Positions 30,792 to 40,118 of a DNA stretch of 64,000 nucleotides are shown here, in pieces. The stretch covers positions 147,294 through 211,293 of the forward strand of contig NZ_JAIKLE010000008.1 of the NCBI RefSeq assembly GCF_022267315.1, written 5' to 3'. A model generated the notes under the pieces. The model had not been told where the DNA came from and made no database searches. It was given only the letters and a program-made list of their open reading frames with translations. How positions within the stretch are numbered: position 1 is the stretch's first letter; the number at the start of each line of letters is the position of its first letter. The position numbers and the translations under genes were made by a program. Source of the stretch: Maribellus maritimus (lineage in GTDB: Bacteria; Bacteroidota; Bacteroidia; Bacteroidales; Prolixibacteraceae).

Positions 30792-31670
30792 CTACTTCAG
30801 TATTCGATAATTCCGATACTCAAACAAACGAACTCCAAACCACTTTTCAATCCGATACAAAATCCGGTATTTTAGTTTCATATGCGTCTGAGATAAATCG
30901 ACATTTACCTGCCAATTTAATCGTTTTATTCGCTCTTCCATAACTTTTGGATGTGTGCCTTTAAAACGGACAAGCGCATCATATTTTTGGCTGTAATTAA
31001 ACTCAGCGGCAGTTGCTTTTTGTTGTGCTTCTGCTTCCGAAATACCATCATAAAAACGCCGGACAGCATCAATTTTTTCCTGCATAAATTTGGGATGCCG
31101 CACCCAACCGTAATGATAAACTTCAGCATCGACCGGAACTACATTCAATTTTTCGCCGTCTTTTCGAAAACCTTGCGCATCGCGGTACGAACGTATATCT
31201 TTATTGTTGCGGACAACCCTAATTTCCCTGCGGTACCATTTTCTGGAATTGCCTACATAATTAAAAGTTCCGTAAAAATGTTTGTAACGAAACAACAAAC
31301 CGTCCACTTCTTTTCGTTCTAGATTCTCCTGCATCGCGACCTTTATTACGGGCAAATATTTCTCGTACACTACCTCATCACCCTGAATATAAAAACACCA
31401 GTCAAATTCCGGCGGAACAGCGTCAAAAGCCTTGTCGGTTTCTGCAGCGTAAACCACTCCCCCTTTTTTTAAAGATTCGTCCCAAATCGTATCCTCAATT
31501 TGAATTTTATCGGGAGCAATTTTTTCAATGATTTCACGCGTATTGTCTTCCGATTCTCCAATGGCAACCACAAATTTATCGCACAGCGGTAAAACCGAAG
31601 TTATGGCTTCAACAATCGGGAAATCAAACTTCGCCGCATTTCGGATAAATGTAAAACCGCAGACTTTCAT
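30792..31670 (-). CDS. Glycosyltransferase (GT-A/GT2-like)
   Basis: 292 residues beginning VCGFTFIRNAAKFDFPIVEA, with GESEDNTREII and the DxD-like region DWCFYIQGDEVVYE. This is the GT2-type fold of small cytoplasmic glycosyltransferases common in Bacteroidota. Donor and acceptor unknown. It follows the membrane protein at 31674-32306 with a 3-bp gap, so the two form an operon. Confidence 0.85.
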   Translation of the reverse strand: MKVCGFTFIRNAAKFDFPIVEAITSVLPLCDKFVVAIGESEDNTREIIEKIAPDKIQIEDTIWDESLKKGGVVYAAETDKAFDAVPPEFDWCFYIQGDEVVYEKYLPVIKVAMQENLERKEVDGLLFRYKHFYGTFNYVGNSRKWYRREIRVVRNNKDIRSYRDAQGFRKDGEKLNVVPVDAEVYHYGWVRHPKFMQEKIDAVRRFYDGISEAEAQQKATAAEFNYSQKYDALVRFKGTHPKVMEERIKRLNWQVNVDLSQTHMKLKYRILYRIEKWFGVRLFEYRNYRILK

Positions 31671-31673
31671 AGC

Positions 31674-32306
31674 TTAAGAAGTTGGAAGACAGGAATCAGA
31701 AGCCGATAGTTTTTGTTTGCTTATAAAATAGAGCAAAAATTCAATCGCTCCAATAAACATAATCGTATCGCCCAGCAGTTCGATACTTTCTTCGGTAGCT
31801 GCTTTTGCCAAACGATATTCCTCTCCGGCGTACAACAATCGCCAAAATTTTGAACGCCCCATCAAACGGCTAAAAACGTAAGTAGTGAGCAGCCCCGAGA
31901 GCAACCACGATGAAGCCGGCACACTAAAAAACTGAATGCTTGCTTCTTTTATCTTTTTAAAATCGCGAATAAACAACCAAATAAAAACCAGGAAAACAAT
32001 CAATGCCGGATAGCTCCAATCAATGCTTAAAAAATTAAATTCACGAATAAACGAAATGAGAAAAAATAAACCGATGAGATTGGAAACCGGCTGAATCGTT
32101 TTCCATTTAAACCCAATAAAAATGAAAAAGACAGAAAGCAAAAACAACAACACTTCCTGTGTTATTTCAACAAAAGTAGCTTCACCGAAAAAACTGTCAC
32201 CAAGCGGGTGTGCCGCATCAAAAAAAGCACCTTCGGCCATCCCAAAAACCAGCGTGGCATAAACTATAATCCGCAACGCTATAAACAAAGGTGAATAAAT
32301 CTTCAT
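31674..32306 (-). CDS. Hypothetical multi-pass membrane protein
   Basis: 210 residues from ATG at 32306; a TTG 21 bp upstream is in frame but less likely. About six hydrophobic helices (for example IIVYATLVFGMAEGAFF and EVLLFLLSVFFIFIGF). Family not recognised. Three bases separate it from the following glycosyltransferase gene, so a role in the same surface-glycan process is possible but unproven. The M16 protease terminator lies immediately upstream. Confidence 0.75.
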   Translation of the reverse strand: MKIYSPLFIALRIIVYATLVFGMAEGAFFDAAHPLGDSFFGEATFVEITQEVLLFLLSVFFIFIGFKWKTIQPVSNLIGLFFLISFIREFNFLSIDWSYPALIVFLVFIWLFIRDFKKIKEASIQFFSVPASSWLLSGLLTTYVFSRLMGRSKFWRLLYAGEEYRLAKAATEESIELLGDTIMFIGAIEFLLYFISKQKLSASDSCLPTS

Positions 32307-32345
32307 ATTCAGATTATTGAAATTCAAAAATACATTTTTCAGGGC

Positions 32346-32380
32346 AAAAAAAAGCCGGAATTTATAATAAACTCCGGCTC
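32346..32380 (-). terminator. Intrinsic terminator of the M16 protease gene
   Basis: On the minus strand AGCCGGA...TCCGGCT with TTTAT/ATAAA inner pairing, followed by eight T. Starts 18 bp after the protease stop codon. Confidence 0.9.
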
Positions 32381-32397
32381 TGCAATCATAGATTTGG

Positions 32398-35199
32398 TTA
32401 TTCAGCGGGCGCCAATGCCACGCTTATGTAATTGTCAAAGTTAAAATATCTTTGGAACGCATTTTTTAGCGAATCGATTGTCATAGCATCCACCAACTCT
32501 TTGTACGTTCCGTATTTTGTGAAATCACCGTCTTTCAAATAGTAGGTATTGCTTAAAATACTTAACCAAAAACTATTTTCTTTCTCGGCGGTTTCACGTT
32601 CACGTAACATTTTTTCTTTTGCCTTATCCAATTCTTCTTTAGACGGACCGTTTTCAGCAAATTTTTTAATCTCATCAAAAACGGCCTGTTTTAATTCAGG
32701 AAGTTTTTCCGGATCGGTACCGTAATAAATAGCTACGCTGTACTCTTCGTCCGGATATTTTGAAGAAGAGGGACTGGCTCCGATAGAATATACACTACTT
32801 TTTTCTTCGCGAATAACTTCCAGTAAACGTGTTGAGAGAATCCTTCCCATGGCGTCCAGTTCCACCCGATTTTTTGAGTTATAATCAAAATCACCGTGAA
32901 AAACAATATACTGGATGCTTTTCTGATCCTGTCCTTTTTTAACCACTTTTTCAATTACTCCGTCAGGAGTTTCAATATGCAGGTTCTTCCATTTTTCTAT
33001 CTCTCCCGAAGCCGGAATTCCGCCGATATATTTCTCTGCCAAAGGTTTAAACGTTTCAGGATTAATGTTTCCCACAAAAAAGAAAACAAAGTCAGATGCG
33101 TTTTTAAAACGTTCTTTTCCTATTTCTTTTATACGCTCAAAGTCAGCCTCCTTTAACAGCTCCGTTGTCATTGGGCGGGCACGCTTATTATATCCGGCCA
33201 TAGTAACCTGTAAAGTATCCTGAAACGCCGACTCCGGCGAAGCGGATTTATTTTCCAAAACACCGGCAAGACGTGTCAAATAGGATTTATATGAAGTTTC
33301 GTCAAAACGGGGTTGAGTAAAATAAAGATAAACCATTTGCAACAATGTTTCCACATCTTTTACTGAAGAACTGCCGTTAAAGCCCTCGCGCAACTGGTTT
33401 ACAAAAGGAGAAATGGAAAAAACTTTATCCGACAGCATTTTATCAAGCGTAATATTATCAAAATCAGCTATTCCACTCATTCCAAGAATATCGGCTGTAA
33501 AATCGGCTGAGATATCATCTTTTAATCCGTACAATGAATTTCCCCCGGGGCTCCAGGCGTTAAACAGAATTTCATCATCTTTAAAATCTGTCGGTTTAAT
33601 GATTACCCTGGCTCCGTTTTGAAGTGTCCACTCCACTGCGTCAACATTTTCCAGTTGTTTTTCAGCTACCACAGGATTTCCTGCCGGCTCTTCCGCCAGC
33701 AACGGAACGTCGGCAACGGCATCATCATACTCCTCTATTTCAGTCTTCTCCACTTCGTCGAGCAGCGCAAAAATATCTTCTTCTGTTGGAACGTCAACTC
33801 CTTCTATCTCGGGTGCAGTTACAATTACTACACGGTTTTCCTTTTTGATCCACTGGTTTGCCAGTTCATTTACTTCCTCCAGGGTAATTCCCGGCATAAA
33901 AGTTTTAAAATATTCAAACTCTTTTTCAATTCCCGGAAAGGGTTCTTTTGTCAACAGAAAATTACGTTTATATTCTTCTGCGTAATTGATTGATTTCTGA
34001 TTCTCCCTTTCGTTATATGACTTTTCGATATAATTTAACAAAGCTGTTTTTTGCCGTTCGAGTTCAGTTTGTGTAAAACCAAATTTTTTAACCCTTTCGT
34101 TTTCCAAAAGAACAGCCTTGATGCCATCTTCAATCTTACCGTTTTGAGTAACTGCAATCGACAAATAAGCACTTTTAGGGCCTATCAATTCGTCGTACGA
34201 CGATTGTCCCATAATAAAAGGCGGATCGGCCTGTTGTGTTTTTTCAGCCAGGCGGTTATTTATCATTGCATTATACAGATTCTCCAGAATCATGTTTCGG
34301 TAATCGCCAACCGTATTAGAAATTTCCAGATCGTGTTTATACATTACATAGGCAAGTGGGTAACGCGCTTCTTTGTCGGTAACAACTTTCACCAAAGTCT
34401 CTTTATGATCAGGAATTTCATAATATTCCTTCTCTCGCGGATTTTCAGGCATTTGAATTTGCGAAAACTTTTGTTTCACCTTCTGCACCATTTCGTCCTG
34501 GTCAAAATCACCAACAACAATTACTGCCTGCAAATCGGGCCTGTACCAGTCGTTTCGGTAGCGGCGCAAAGCCTCCGGCGGGCAATTGTCTACGATTTCC
34601 ATTTTACCAATAGGGAAACGTTCTGCATATTTCGAGTCTTTTAAAAATACGGGCCACCACTGTTTTTGCATCCGTTCTTCAGCACTTTTGCTCCCCCTCC
34701 ATTCTTCATGAATGATTCCCCGCTCATTATTTATTTCTTCATCTGAATCGGTAATCTGACTTGCCCAGTCGTATAAAACCTGCAATCCCTGTTCCATGTA
34801 TTCCATTGTGTCAAGCGGTACTTTCAACATATACACGGTTTCATCAAAACTGGTGTAGGCATTAATTTCGGGGCCAAACTCCATCCCGATGGATTCAAAA
34901 TAATTAATCAGCTCATGTTTAGGGAAATTTTCTGTCCCGTTAAATGCCATGTGTTCTGCAAAATGCGCCAATCCCTGCTGGTCATCGTCTTCATCAACCG
35001 AACCGGCCCGCACAACCAGAAACAACTCGGCCCGGTTTTCCGGATTATCATTGGCACGTACATAATATGTCATTCCGTTTTCGAGAACTCCTTTACTTAC
35101 TTGTGGATCCTCAGGAAGAGGAGCGTTTAAATCAACATCATTTTGAGCGGTAACAAAAAATACACTCAACAAAAAAATCAAACTTGTTATAATTCTCAT
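32398..35199 (-). CDS. M16-family zinc metallopeptidase, exported
   Basis: 933 residues from ATG at 35199 (an in-frame TTG at 35217 is less likely because the signal peptide MRIITSLIFLLSVFFVTAQ begins at the ATG). The inverted zinc motif H79-F-A-E82-H83 lies in GLAHFAEHMAFNGTENF, the M16 (pitrilysin/insulinase) signature, and the protein is long enough for two M16 repeats in one chain. It likely degrades peptides in the periplasm. Monocistronic, with a consensus -7 box (35240-35247) upstream and an intrinsic terminator after the stop. Confidence 0.94.
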   Translation of the reverse strand: MRIITSLIFLLSVFFVTAQNDVDLNAPLPEDPQVSKGVLENGMTYYVRANDNPENRAELFLVVRAGSVDEDDDQQGLAHFAEHMAFNGTENFPKHELINYFESIGMEFGPEINAYTSFDETVYMLKVPLDTMEYMEQGLQVLYDWASQITDSDEEINNERGIIHEEWRGSKSAEERMQKQWWPVFLKDSKYAERFPIGKMEIVDNCPPEALRRYRNDWYRPDLQAVIVVGDFDQDEMVQKVKQKFSQIQMPENPREKEYYEIPDHKETLVKVVTDKEARYPLAYVMYKHDLEISNTVGDYRNMILENLYNAMINNRLAEKTQQADPPFIMGQSSYDELIGPKSAYLSIAVTQNGKIEDGIKAVLLENERVKKFGFTQTELERQKTALLNYIEKSYNERENQKSINYAEEYKRNFLLTKEPFPGIEKEFEYFKTFMPGITLEEVNELANQWIKKENRVVIVTAPEIEGVDVPTEEDIFALLDEVEKTEIEEYDDAVADVPLLAEEPAGNPVVAEKQLENVDAVEWTLQNGARVIIKPTDFKDDEILFNAWSPGGNSLYGLKDDISADFTADILGMSGIADFDNITLDKMLSDKVFSISPFVNQLREGFNGSSSVKDVETLLQMVYLYFTQPRFDETSYKSYLTRLAGVLENKSASPESAFQDTLQVTMAGYNKRARPMTTELLKEADFERIKEIGKERFKNASDFVFFFVGNINPETFKPLAEKYIGGIPASGEIEKWKNLHIETPDGVIEKVVKKGQDQKSIQYIVFHGDFDYNSKNRVELDAMGRILSTRLLEVIREEKSSVYSIGASPSSSKYPDEEYSVAIYYGTDPEKLPELKQAVFDEIKKFAENGPSKEELDKAKEKMLRERETAEKENSFWLSILSNTYYLKDGDFTKYGTYKELVDAMTIDSLKNAFQRYFNFDNYISVALAPAE

Positions 35200-35239
35200 A
35201 TCTCTATTTTGTTTCAACTATTTGTATTCCGACTAAGGC

Positions 35240-35247
35240 CAAAGTTA
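35240..35247 (-). promoter_or_regulatory. TAnnTTTG -7 promoter box of the M16 protease gene
   Basis: Minus-strand TAACTTTG, exact consensus, about 41 bases before the ATG at 35199. Confidence 0.55.
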
Positions 35248-35309
35248 CATTTCCCGGGTTCTAAATTTGTTTAAAACCTTTTACATATCGTTAACCAATA
35301 CATAACAAT

Positions 35310-36143
35310 TCATAAAACAATCGGTTGAATAACATGTGCAAATGCATCGTTTTCGTTTGAAGGGGCATGTGGATATATTTCTTTTAACTCGGATGGCGCA
35401 TTCTCTGTAAAAAAAGAATGTTGTGTAAATCCCAGCAGGTCCAGATCATTAAAATCATTTCCAATGCCCAGGGTTTGTTTTTGCCCGATTCCCAGCAGGT
35501 CACAAATATGTTTCACGCCGTTTCCTTTTGAGACTGACTGATGAAATATTTCAATCCAGATGTAACCGGCTGTGATGGGAGACGACGTGCGAATCACCCG
35601 GATATGTTCACAAATAGCCTCAATTTCTATCTTTAATTTTTCAAAATGGTATTTGTCTTCCTTAATAATAACCAGAAACTGACATAATTCCGTTTCCGGT
35701 AATTTAGTGGGTTTTAATTCATAGGAATAGGCCTTGTTAAAATCAAAATACTTTTCAAACTCCCGGCACGAATTGTCGCCGCGAAAATACCAGTGATTGT
35801 GATTCCCGGGAGCGGGAAAAAAGGCATGAAAACTAATGTCTCTCTGTATAAAGTATTTTAGTAATTTTTGGGCTGAACTTTGAATGATATTCCGGTGAAA
35901 CATCTCCTTTTGTTCTTTCCAGTTAAAAACACCCGCCCCCGAAGAATAGACAATATAATCAAAAGGTGTATCGGGCGGAATTACTTCATGAACTTTTTTT
36001 AAATTTCGTCCGGTTGCCACCACACGTACAATATCTTTTTGGCCCAGAAGTCGCAGCGCTTCCAGATTTTTTTTGCTAATCGTACGATCGTTTTTTAGAA
36101 ATGTACCATCCAAATCAGTGGCAACCAATTTTACATTGTTCAT
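35310..36143 (-). CDS. HAD-superfamily Cof-type phosphatase
   Basis: 277 residues. The HAD nucleophile motif is D10-L-D12-G-T in LVATDLDGTFLKND, motif II lies in RVVATGR, and motif IV is GIGNDFNDLDLL. A C2B-type cap occupies the middle third, so this is the HAD-IIB (Cof/YbjI-like) group that dephosphorylates sugar phosphates and related metabolites. Substrate unknown. Monocistronic by spacing. Confidence 0.93.
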   Translation of the reverse strand: MNNVKLVATDLDGTFLKNDRTISKKNLEALRLLGQKDIVRVVATGRNLKKVHEVIPPDTPFDYIVYSSGAGVFNWKEQKEMFHRNIIQSSAQKLLKYFIQRDISFHAFFPAPGNHNHWYFRGDNSCREFEKYFDFNKAYSYELKPTKLPETELCQFLVIIKEDKYHFEKLKIEIEAICEHIRVIRTSSPITAGYIWIEIFHQSVSKGNGVKHICDLLGIGQKQTLGIGNDFNDLDLLGFTQHSFFTENAPSELKEIYPHAPSNENDAFAHVIQPIVL

Positions 36144-36299
36144 AGATAAATCTTCTTAGGGCTAAAATTAAACATTAATGTTGATTGAAAAAAACAAAGC
36201 CCGTGAACCTGTTAACAATCTTCCTCCTCAAAATTGGCTCTCCTCATCCGCCAATGCAGTATTTTCATTTGATTGCGCCGCCAATAAAAACGCTTAATA

Positions 36300-36767
36300 T
36301 TACCGGCTTAATTTTTTCCAGTTTGAATAAGTCATTTCAAACTGGATTTCACCGTTTCCGCGGATTCCGGTTTCGGCCCAGCCTGATTTTCTGTAAAAAA
36401 CTTCAGCCCTTGTTTCGGGTGCGGTTCCCAACCAAACTGTTTCGGTAGTTTGTCCGAAATACCAATCCAACATAATGTTGTGCAGTTGTCTTCCGATTCC
36501 TTTTTTCTCATAGGCCGGATGTACAAATAACGCCCATATGTTATTTTCTTTCAGATCGGCTATCGAAAAGCCAATAATTTGATTGTCTGCAATACCAACC
36601 CAACCTTTTCCTCTTTTTGTTATAAAATCCAAACAATCTTTATCGCTTATTGAACCGGGGACTGAGAGAACATTTTCGTTTACAGCGTTTCTTACCATTT
36701 GAATTTGTTTAATATCCTCTGGTTTTGCCTCTCTGAAAACGACTTTGGCTGTAAATTTATCTTTCAT
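36300..36767 (-). CDS. GNAT-family N-acetyltransferase
   Basis: 155 residues. Acetyl-CoA binding motif A is seen as LFVHPAYEKKGIGRQLHNIML, with the preceding ADLKENNIWALFVHP strand and a C-terminal FYRKSGWAETG segment. Acceptor unknown. Starts four bases after the stop of a 40-codon secreted mini-ORF (36772-36894). Confidence 0.92.
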   Translation of the reverse strand: MKDKFTAKVVFREAKPEDIKQIQMVRNAVNENVLSVPGSISDKDCLDFITKRGKGWVGIADNQIIGFSIADLKENNIWALFVHPAYEKKGIGRQLHNIMLDWYFGQTTETVWLGTAPETRAEVFYRKSGWAETGIRGNGEIQFEMTYSNWKKLSR

Positions 36768-36771
36768 CTGA

Positions 36772-36894
36772 CTAATATAATTGAAATTCAGCTATTCCCC
36801 ACAGCTGGCGGAATGTACAATTTGCGCCGCTACTGCTTTGTCCATTTACAATGAAACAAATGATTAATAGGACGAATGTTAATTTGGTTTTCAT
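36772..36894 (-). CDS. Mini-ORF with signal peptide (40 aa), probably a gene relic
   Basis: ATG at 36894 gives MKTKLTFVLLIICFIVNGQ, a textbook Bacteroidota signal peptide with a G-Q cleavage point, then only about 21 residues (through GANCTFRQLWGIAEF) before TAG at 36772. Either a very small secreted peptide or the 5' stub of a gene whose remainder is lost; the latter fits the nearby decayed genes. No family recognised. Confidence 0.4.
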   Translation of the reverse strand: MKTKLTFVLLIICFIVNGQSSSGANCTFRQLWGIAEFQLY

Positions 36895-37065
36895 TTTATT
36901 ATGTTTTAGAATTAAATTACTCATTTACTATTTTGCCTAAAAAGTAAAATATGCCCCTGAAATTTTAATATTTTATTTTTTAAAATTCAGCCCCCTGCTT
37001 CTGCGCGATTGTATCGCTTAGTTCGTATACCAACATACCAGGCAATACAATTTGTATAAGCTAAA

Positions 37066-37887
37066 CTATGGGGTATATTTCGTTAATTTATATTTCAATC
37101 GCCCTTTTACTAACCGATAACCGTTTATTGTTTCTTCCTTTATCTCAGATAGCTTCAAAGTGTCTGAGTCAAATTCAAAAGAAAAGCGATTGTCAAAATT
37201 TTCCGTTGCAGAATAATATTTTCCGGGGATAGGAGATTCTGAGAATTCTATGTAGTTGTTTTGAAACAACGAAAAGTCAAAAGAATAGATAATACCAATA
37301 CGAAATGACTTGTAATCATTAAATACCAAAACCTTTCCATCGTCGGTAAATGCTATGATTTTATTGTCGAAGATATATGTATCAGATAACAGAATTTGAT
37401 TAATTAATCTTGTCAGGTTATCCATATACTTATCCTTTTCGAATTCCGGAATTCTTTTGTACCGGGTTACCATACCTGAATGTGTTGTTACAATTAATAA
37501 ATCCCCGGTTTTATCATATCTTATTTTGTGTGCTTCACTTTTATTGTATTCAATGTCTGATGGCTTCCAAAAACTGTATCCAACATAATTTAAAGAACTG
37601 TCTGTTGTAATTTTGTAAAAACTAAATCCAGAAAATTCAGAACGTCTGGCTTCATCAAAACTTATCTTTATGGTATCCCCTGATTGAATCTCCGGGTTAA
37701 GAATCAGTATTTTATAAGGATTATTTTTGATTGTAATAAAAGGGTCGCGTGTTTTTTCTATTTCCTGAAGGCAATCATTGGTAATCCAGTAACCATAAAT
37801 ATCAGGATCTAAAGATTTCACTCCTTGTGAATAACAGGTGAGTTCTGTAAATAATGCTATTAAAATCAGCGGAATCAATTGTTTCAT
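37066..37887 (-). CDS. Hypothetical secreted protein, 273 aa
   Basis: Signal peptide (MKQLIPLILIALFTELTCYSQ) then a predominantly beta-strand mature protein with no recognised domain; the LDPDIYGYWITNDCLQEIEK opening resembles lipocalin-like extracytoplasmic proteins, but this is only a shape argument. It is the first gene of a cluster of small secreted genes at 37-42.5 kb, several of them damaged. Confidence 0.7.
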   Translation of the reverse strand: MKQLIPLILIALFTELTCYSQGVKSLDPDIYGYWITNDCLQEIEKTRDPFITIKNNPYKILILNPEIQSGDTIKISFDEARRSEFSGFSFYKITTDSSLNYVGYSFWKPSDIEYNKSEAHKIRYDKTGDLLIVTTHSGMVTRYKRIPEFEKDKYMDNLTRLINQILLSDTYIFDNKIIAFTDDGKVLVFNDYKSFRIGIIYSFDFSLFQNNYIEFSESPIPGKYYSATENFDNRFSFEFDSDTLKLSEIKEETINGYRLVKGRLKYKLTKYTP

Positions 37888-37940
37888 CTTGTCAGTTTAT
37901 TTGTCTCATAACAGCCAAGTATATATATATATAAACATCT

Positions 37941-38435
37941 TTAAAGTTTGTCTGTCAATTTGCCAGGCCCTTCAAATGAATTACCTTTCCATTCCAATGC
38001 TGTTCCTCCGGGAATAGATATTTGAATACTGTCATTTTCAACATCGACAATAATATTACCGTATTTTGTAGGTAAACAAACACTTGCCCATTTCAGGTTT
38101 CCTAAATTTGGTTGCAGGGAGAAACGTTTCCAGCCATCTTCTAAAGGTTTTAATCCAAAGAGCTCAGATGGTAAGAAAGCTGCCGGACCTGAACTCCAGG
38201 CGTGACATAAACTTTTGGCATATGGTCGTCCATAAAAAGCGTATTGTTTTTCGTTGGATTCTTTGGTATCGTATGCTTCCCAAAAAGTGGTTGCTCCCTC
38301 CGCCAGCATTGCTCCCCAATAATTTCTAACGAGGTCTAACATATAACCGGTATTGCCAAGTTGGGCTAAAGCCATAACCTCGAAGCCTGCCATATAAGGT
38401 GAAACGTTTTTTAATCTATTATTACTAGGTTGGTA
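37941..38435 (-). pseudogene. 3' relic of an alpha-L-rhamnosidase-like glycoside hydrolase
   Basis: The open frame (about 164 codons to the stop at 37941) contains GATTFWEAYD, SLCHAWSSGPAAFLPSELFG and LEDGWKRFSLQP, the hallmark end of the (alpha/alpha)6 barrel plus C-terminal beta domain of GH78-type rhamnosidases. No signal peptide, N-terminal domains or catalytic region precede it: directly upstream in the same frame is the TAA that ends the lipoprotein gene at 38436. Homology-like sequence extends upstream of the first ATG (RLKNVSPYMAGF), showing that the frame is a truncated remnant rather than a short gene. Confidence 0.75.
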
Positions 38436-38960
38436 TTATAATTTAAAGTCGTTTTCATTTGTAATCCTCCCTGTAATTTCAAACTGTAAAGAATCATTCG
38501 TGGGTACTGCTGAAAACTTAAAATGATGAGATTCAGGTGATAATTCATTTATGTTTAATTCCTTTGTCTCTCCCATGTAGTCAAGAAATAGTAAAATGTC
38601 ATTTACTTTACTACCTGCCGGATGTTCTTTGTTAAATTCATAAATTGTAAAGACATTTATAGAATCAATCGAATTTGTATATACAATTTGATGTGGGTTT
38701 TCCATAGCATATGCGCCATTTATAATTGAATTTGATTGAGCCACTTCATACCTTTCAAATATTGAGTCTGGATATACACCAATCCCCAACTCATTTATAT
38801 TAATGGTTTCCAAATGCGGAAAAATTCCATTCTCATTAAATGAAAACAGCAAAACATTGGCTGATTTAATCGTATTGTAAGTCGTGGAGAAATCTCCGGG
38901 ACAACTTGTGAATAAACAAGCAAATCCAAATACGATGAATAATGCGAGTGCTTTTTTCAT
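38436..38960 (-). CDS. Hypothetical lipoprotein, 174 aa
   Basis: Lipobox LFTSC after a 19-residue signal, followed by a beta-rich mature part with no recognised domain. Probably in the outer membrane or periplasm. Its stop codon TAA is in frame with, and immediately upstream of, the rhamnosidase relic at 37941-38435, so the two are adjacent across a rearrangement junction. Confidence 0.7.
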   Translation of the reverse strand: MKKALALFIVFGFACLFTSCPGDFSTTYNTIKSANVLLFSFNENGIFPHLETININELGIGVYPDSIFERYEVAQSNSIINGAYAMENPHQIVYTNSIDSINVFTIYEFNKEHPAGSKVNDILLFLDYMGETKELNINELSPESHHFKFSAVPTNDSLQFEITGRITNENDFKL

Positions 38961-39091
38961 TGTTGTTTTAAAATTGAATTATGTATCTGATTTAGGTTAA
39001 GTAAGTATGTCATTATTTATGCGAGTCTTAAAATCTACTGCAACGGTCATTTAATTTTTCAACAGAAATCCTTTCAGCCACGCCTGTCATA

Positions 39092-39795
39092 TTACAATTT
39101 GTTCGGTGTAGTTTTTTTAAGTTCATCCAATATCAATCTTTTACCTTTTTGACTGTTTCCATAAATTAATTGTAGTGAAAAACATTTCGGGCAACAATAA
39201 TAATTTTGCTTTTTCAGTTCTTTCCAACTCCATTTTGATTTTATTAAGGGAGTTTCAATCAAACCGCATTTTTCGCATTTAGCTTTATTCCTTAAATCTT
39301 CGTCTTTCAATTCTCTTGTCTCGAGAAATAATTTGAATTCATTGATTATAAACTCGTCAATATTTTTTTAGTTAGTCCGGAATTAAAGAGTGGTTGACCG
39401 GAATACTTCACATAATCAATATCTTCGTCTAAATCCGCAAAAGCTAAAAATTCTCCGGAATAATTATTTGCATAAACCAATTCTGTCATTTTCCTAAGTC
39501 CAATTTGCGGAGAAATTTTTCCTGTAACAACTTTGTTTGCCAAACTGTTCGAGTAAAAACTTCTCAACTCCTTTTCGTTGTCAGGATAGTCAATTTTTAA
39601 ATCGTCCAGTGATTCCCGAAAATACTTTTCTCGTTCCTCTGTATCTGAGTTATCAAGCCCGGCAAGAATTAAGATGTTTTCTGTATCATACCCGTTTTGA
39701 ATCATGTCAACTGCCCAGTCAACATAAATCTTAGAGTCAGATTTCCCTAAAATTCTGTCTGCAATTAAAAAATATGTCTGCTCCTTGATATTCAT
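39092..39795 (-). pseudogene. Hypothetical protein with C-terminal zinc ribbon, split by a frameshift
   Basis: The first frame (39346-39795, 149 codons from ATG 39795) has no recognised domain and ends LTKKILTSL. The second frame carries a zinc ribbon with two CxxC pairs (CEKC and CPKC) and is open upstream without an ATG, reading IDEFIINEFKLFLETRE back to the same point. The two join at a run of seven A (minus strand; T7 at 39363-39369): one extra A would give a single protein of about 234 residues. I treat it as one damaged gene; a sequencing or assembly error is equally possible. Confidence 0.6.
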
Positions 39796-40118
39796 TTAAA
39801 ATTACCCCTATCTGTACTGCATTTATAAGCGTTTACAATCCGGAAAACCACTATCTGTTGTCTGAAAACCTGGGGCGGCATTTCTGCACTTCGAATCTTT
39901 TACATTAGCGGCCGGGTTTTGGAGGATTAAAATTATGCGAACGGAGGGAATTTAACAATAAGAAAATGAAGTTTGGAAGAGGTCTAAATAACGGAGGTGT
40001 ATGCAAATGGGTGAGCAAATGCTACCTGATTAGAAAAAGTAACGTTTGATGTAATAATCATTGTAGATATTAGTGAAAATGCAGCCAGATCTGCCATTGC
40101 ACACTGCTGACGAAGCGG
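39796..40118. other. Intergenic region, nothing recognised
   Basis: About 320 bp between two minus-strand genes. No hairpin with a U tract, no promoter-grade box and no credible coding frame seen. Confidence 0.4.

Noticed and set aside
33619..34644. Long plus-strand frames opposite the M16 protease gene (up to 197 codons)
   Set aside because: They are shadows of the well-supported minus-strand protease; no coherent domain.
37921..37933. (TA) dinucleotide run
   Set aside because: Short simple repeat in AT-rich intergenic DNA; no sign of function.
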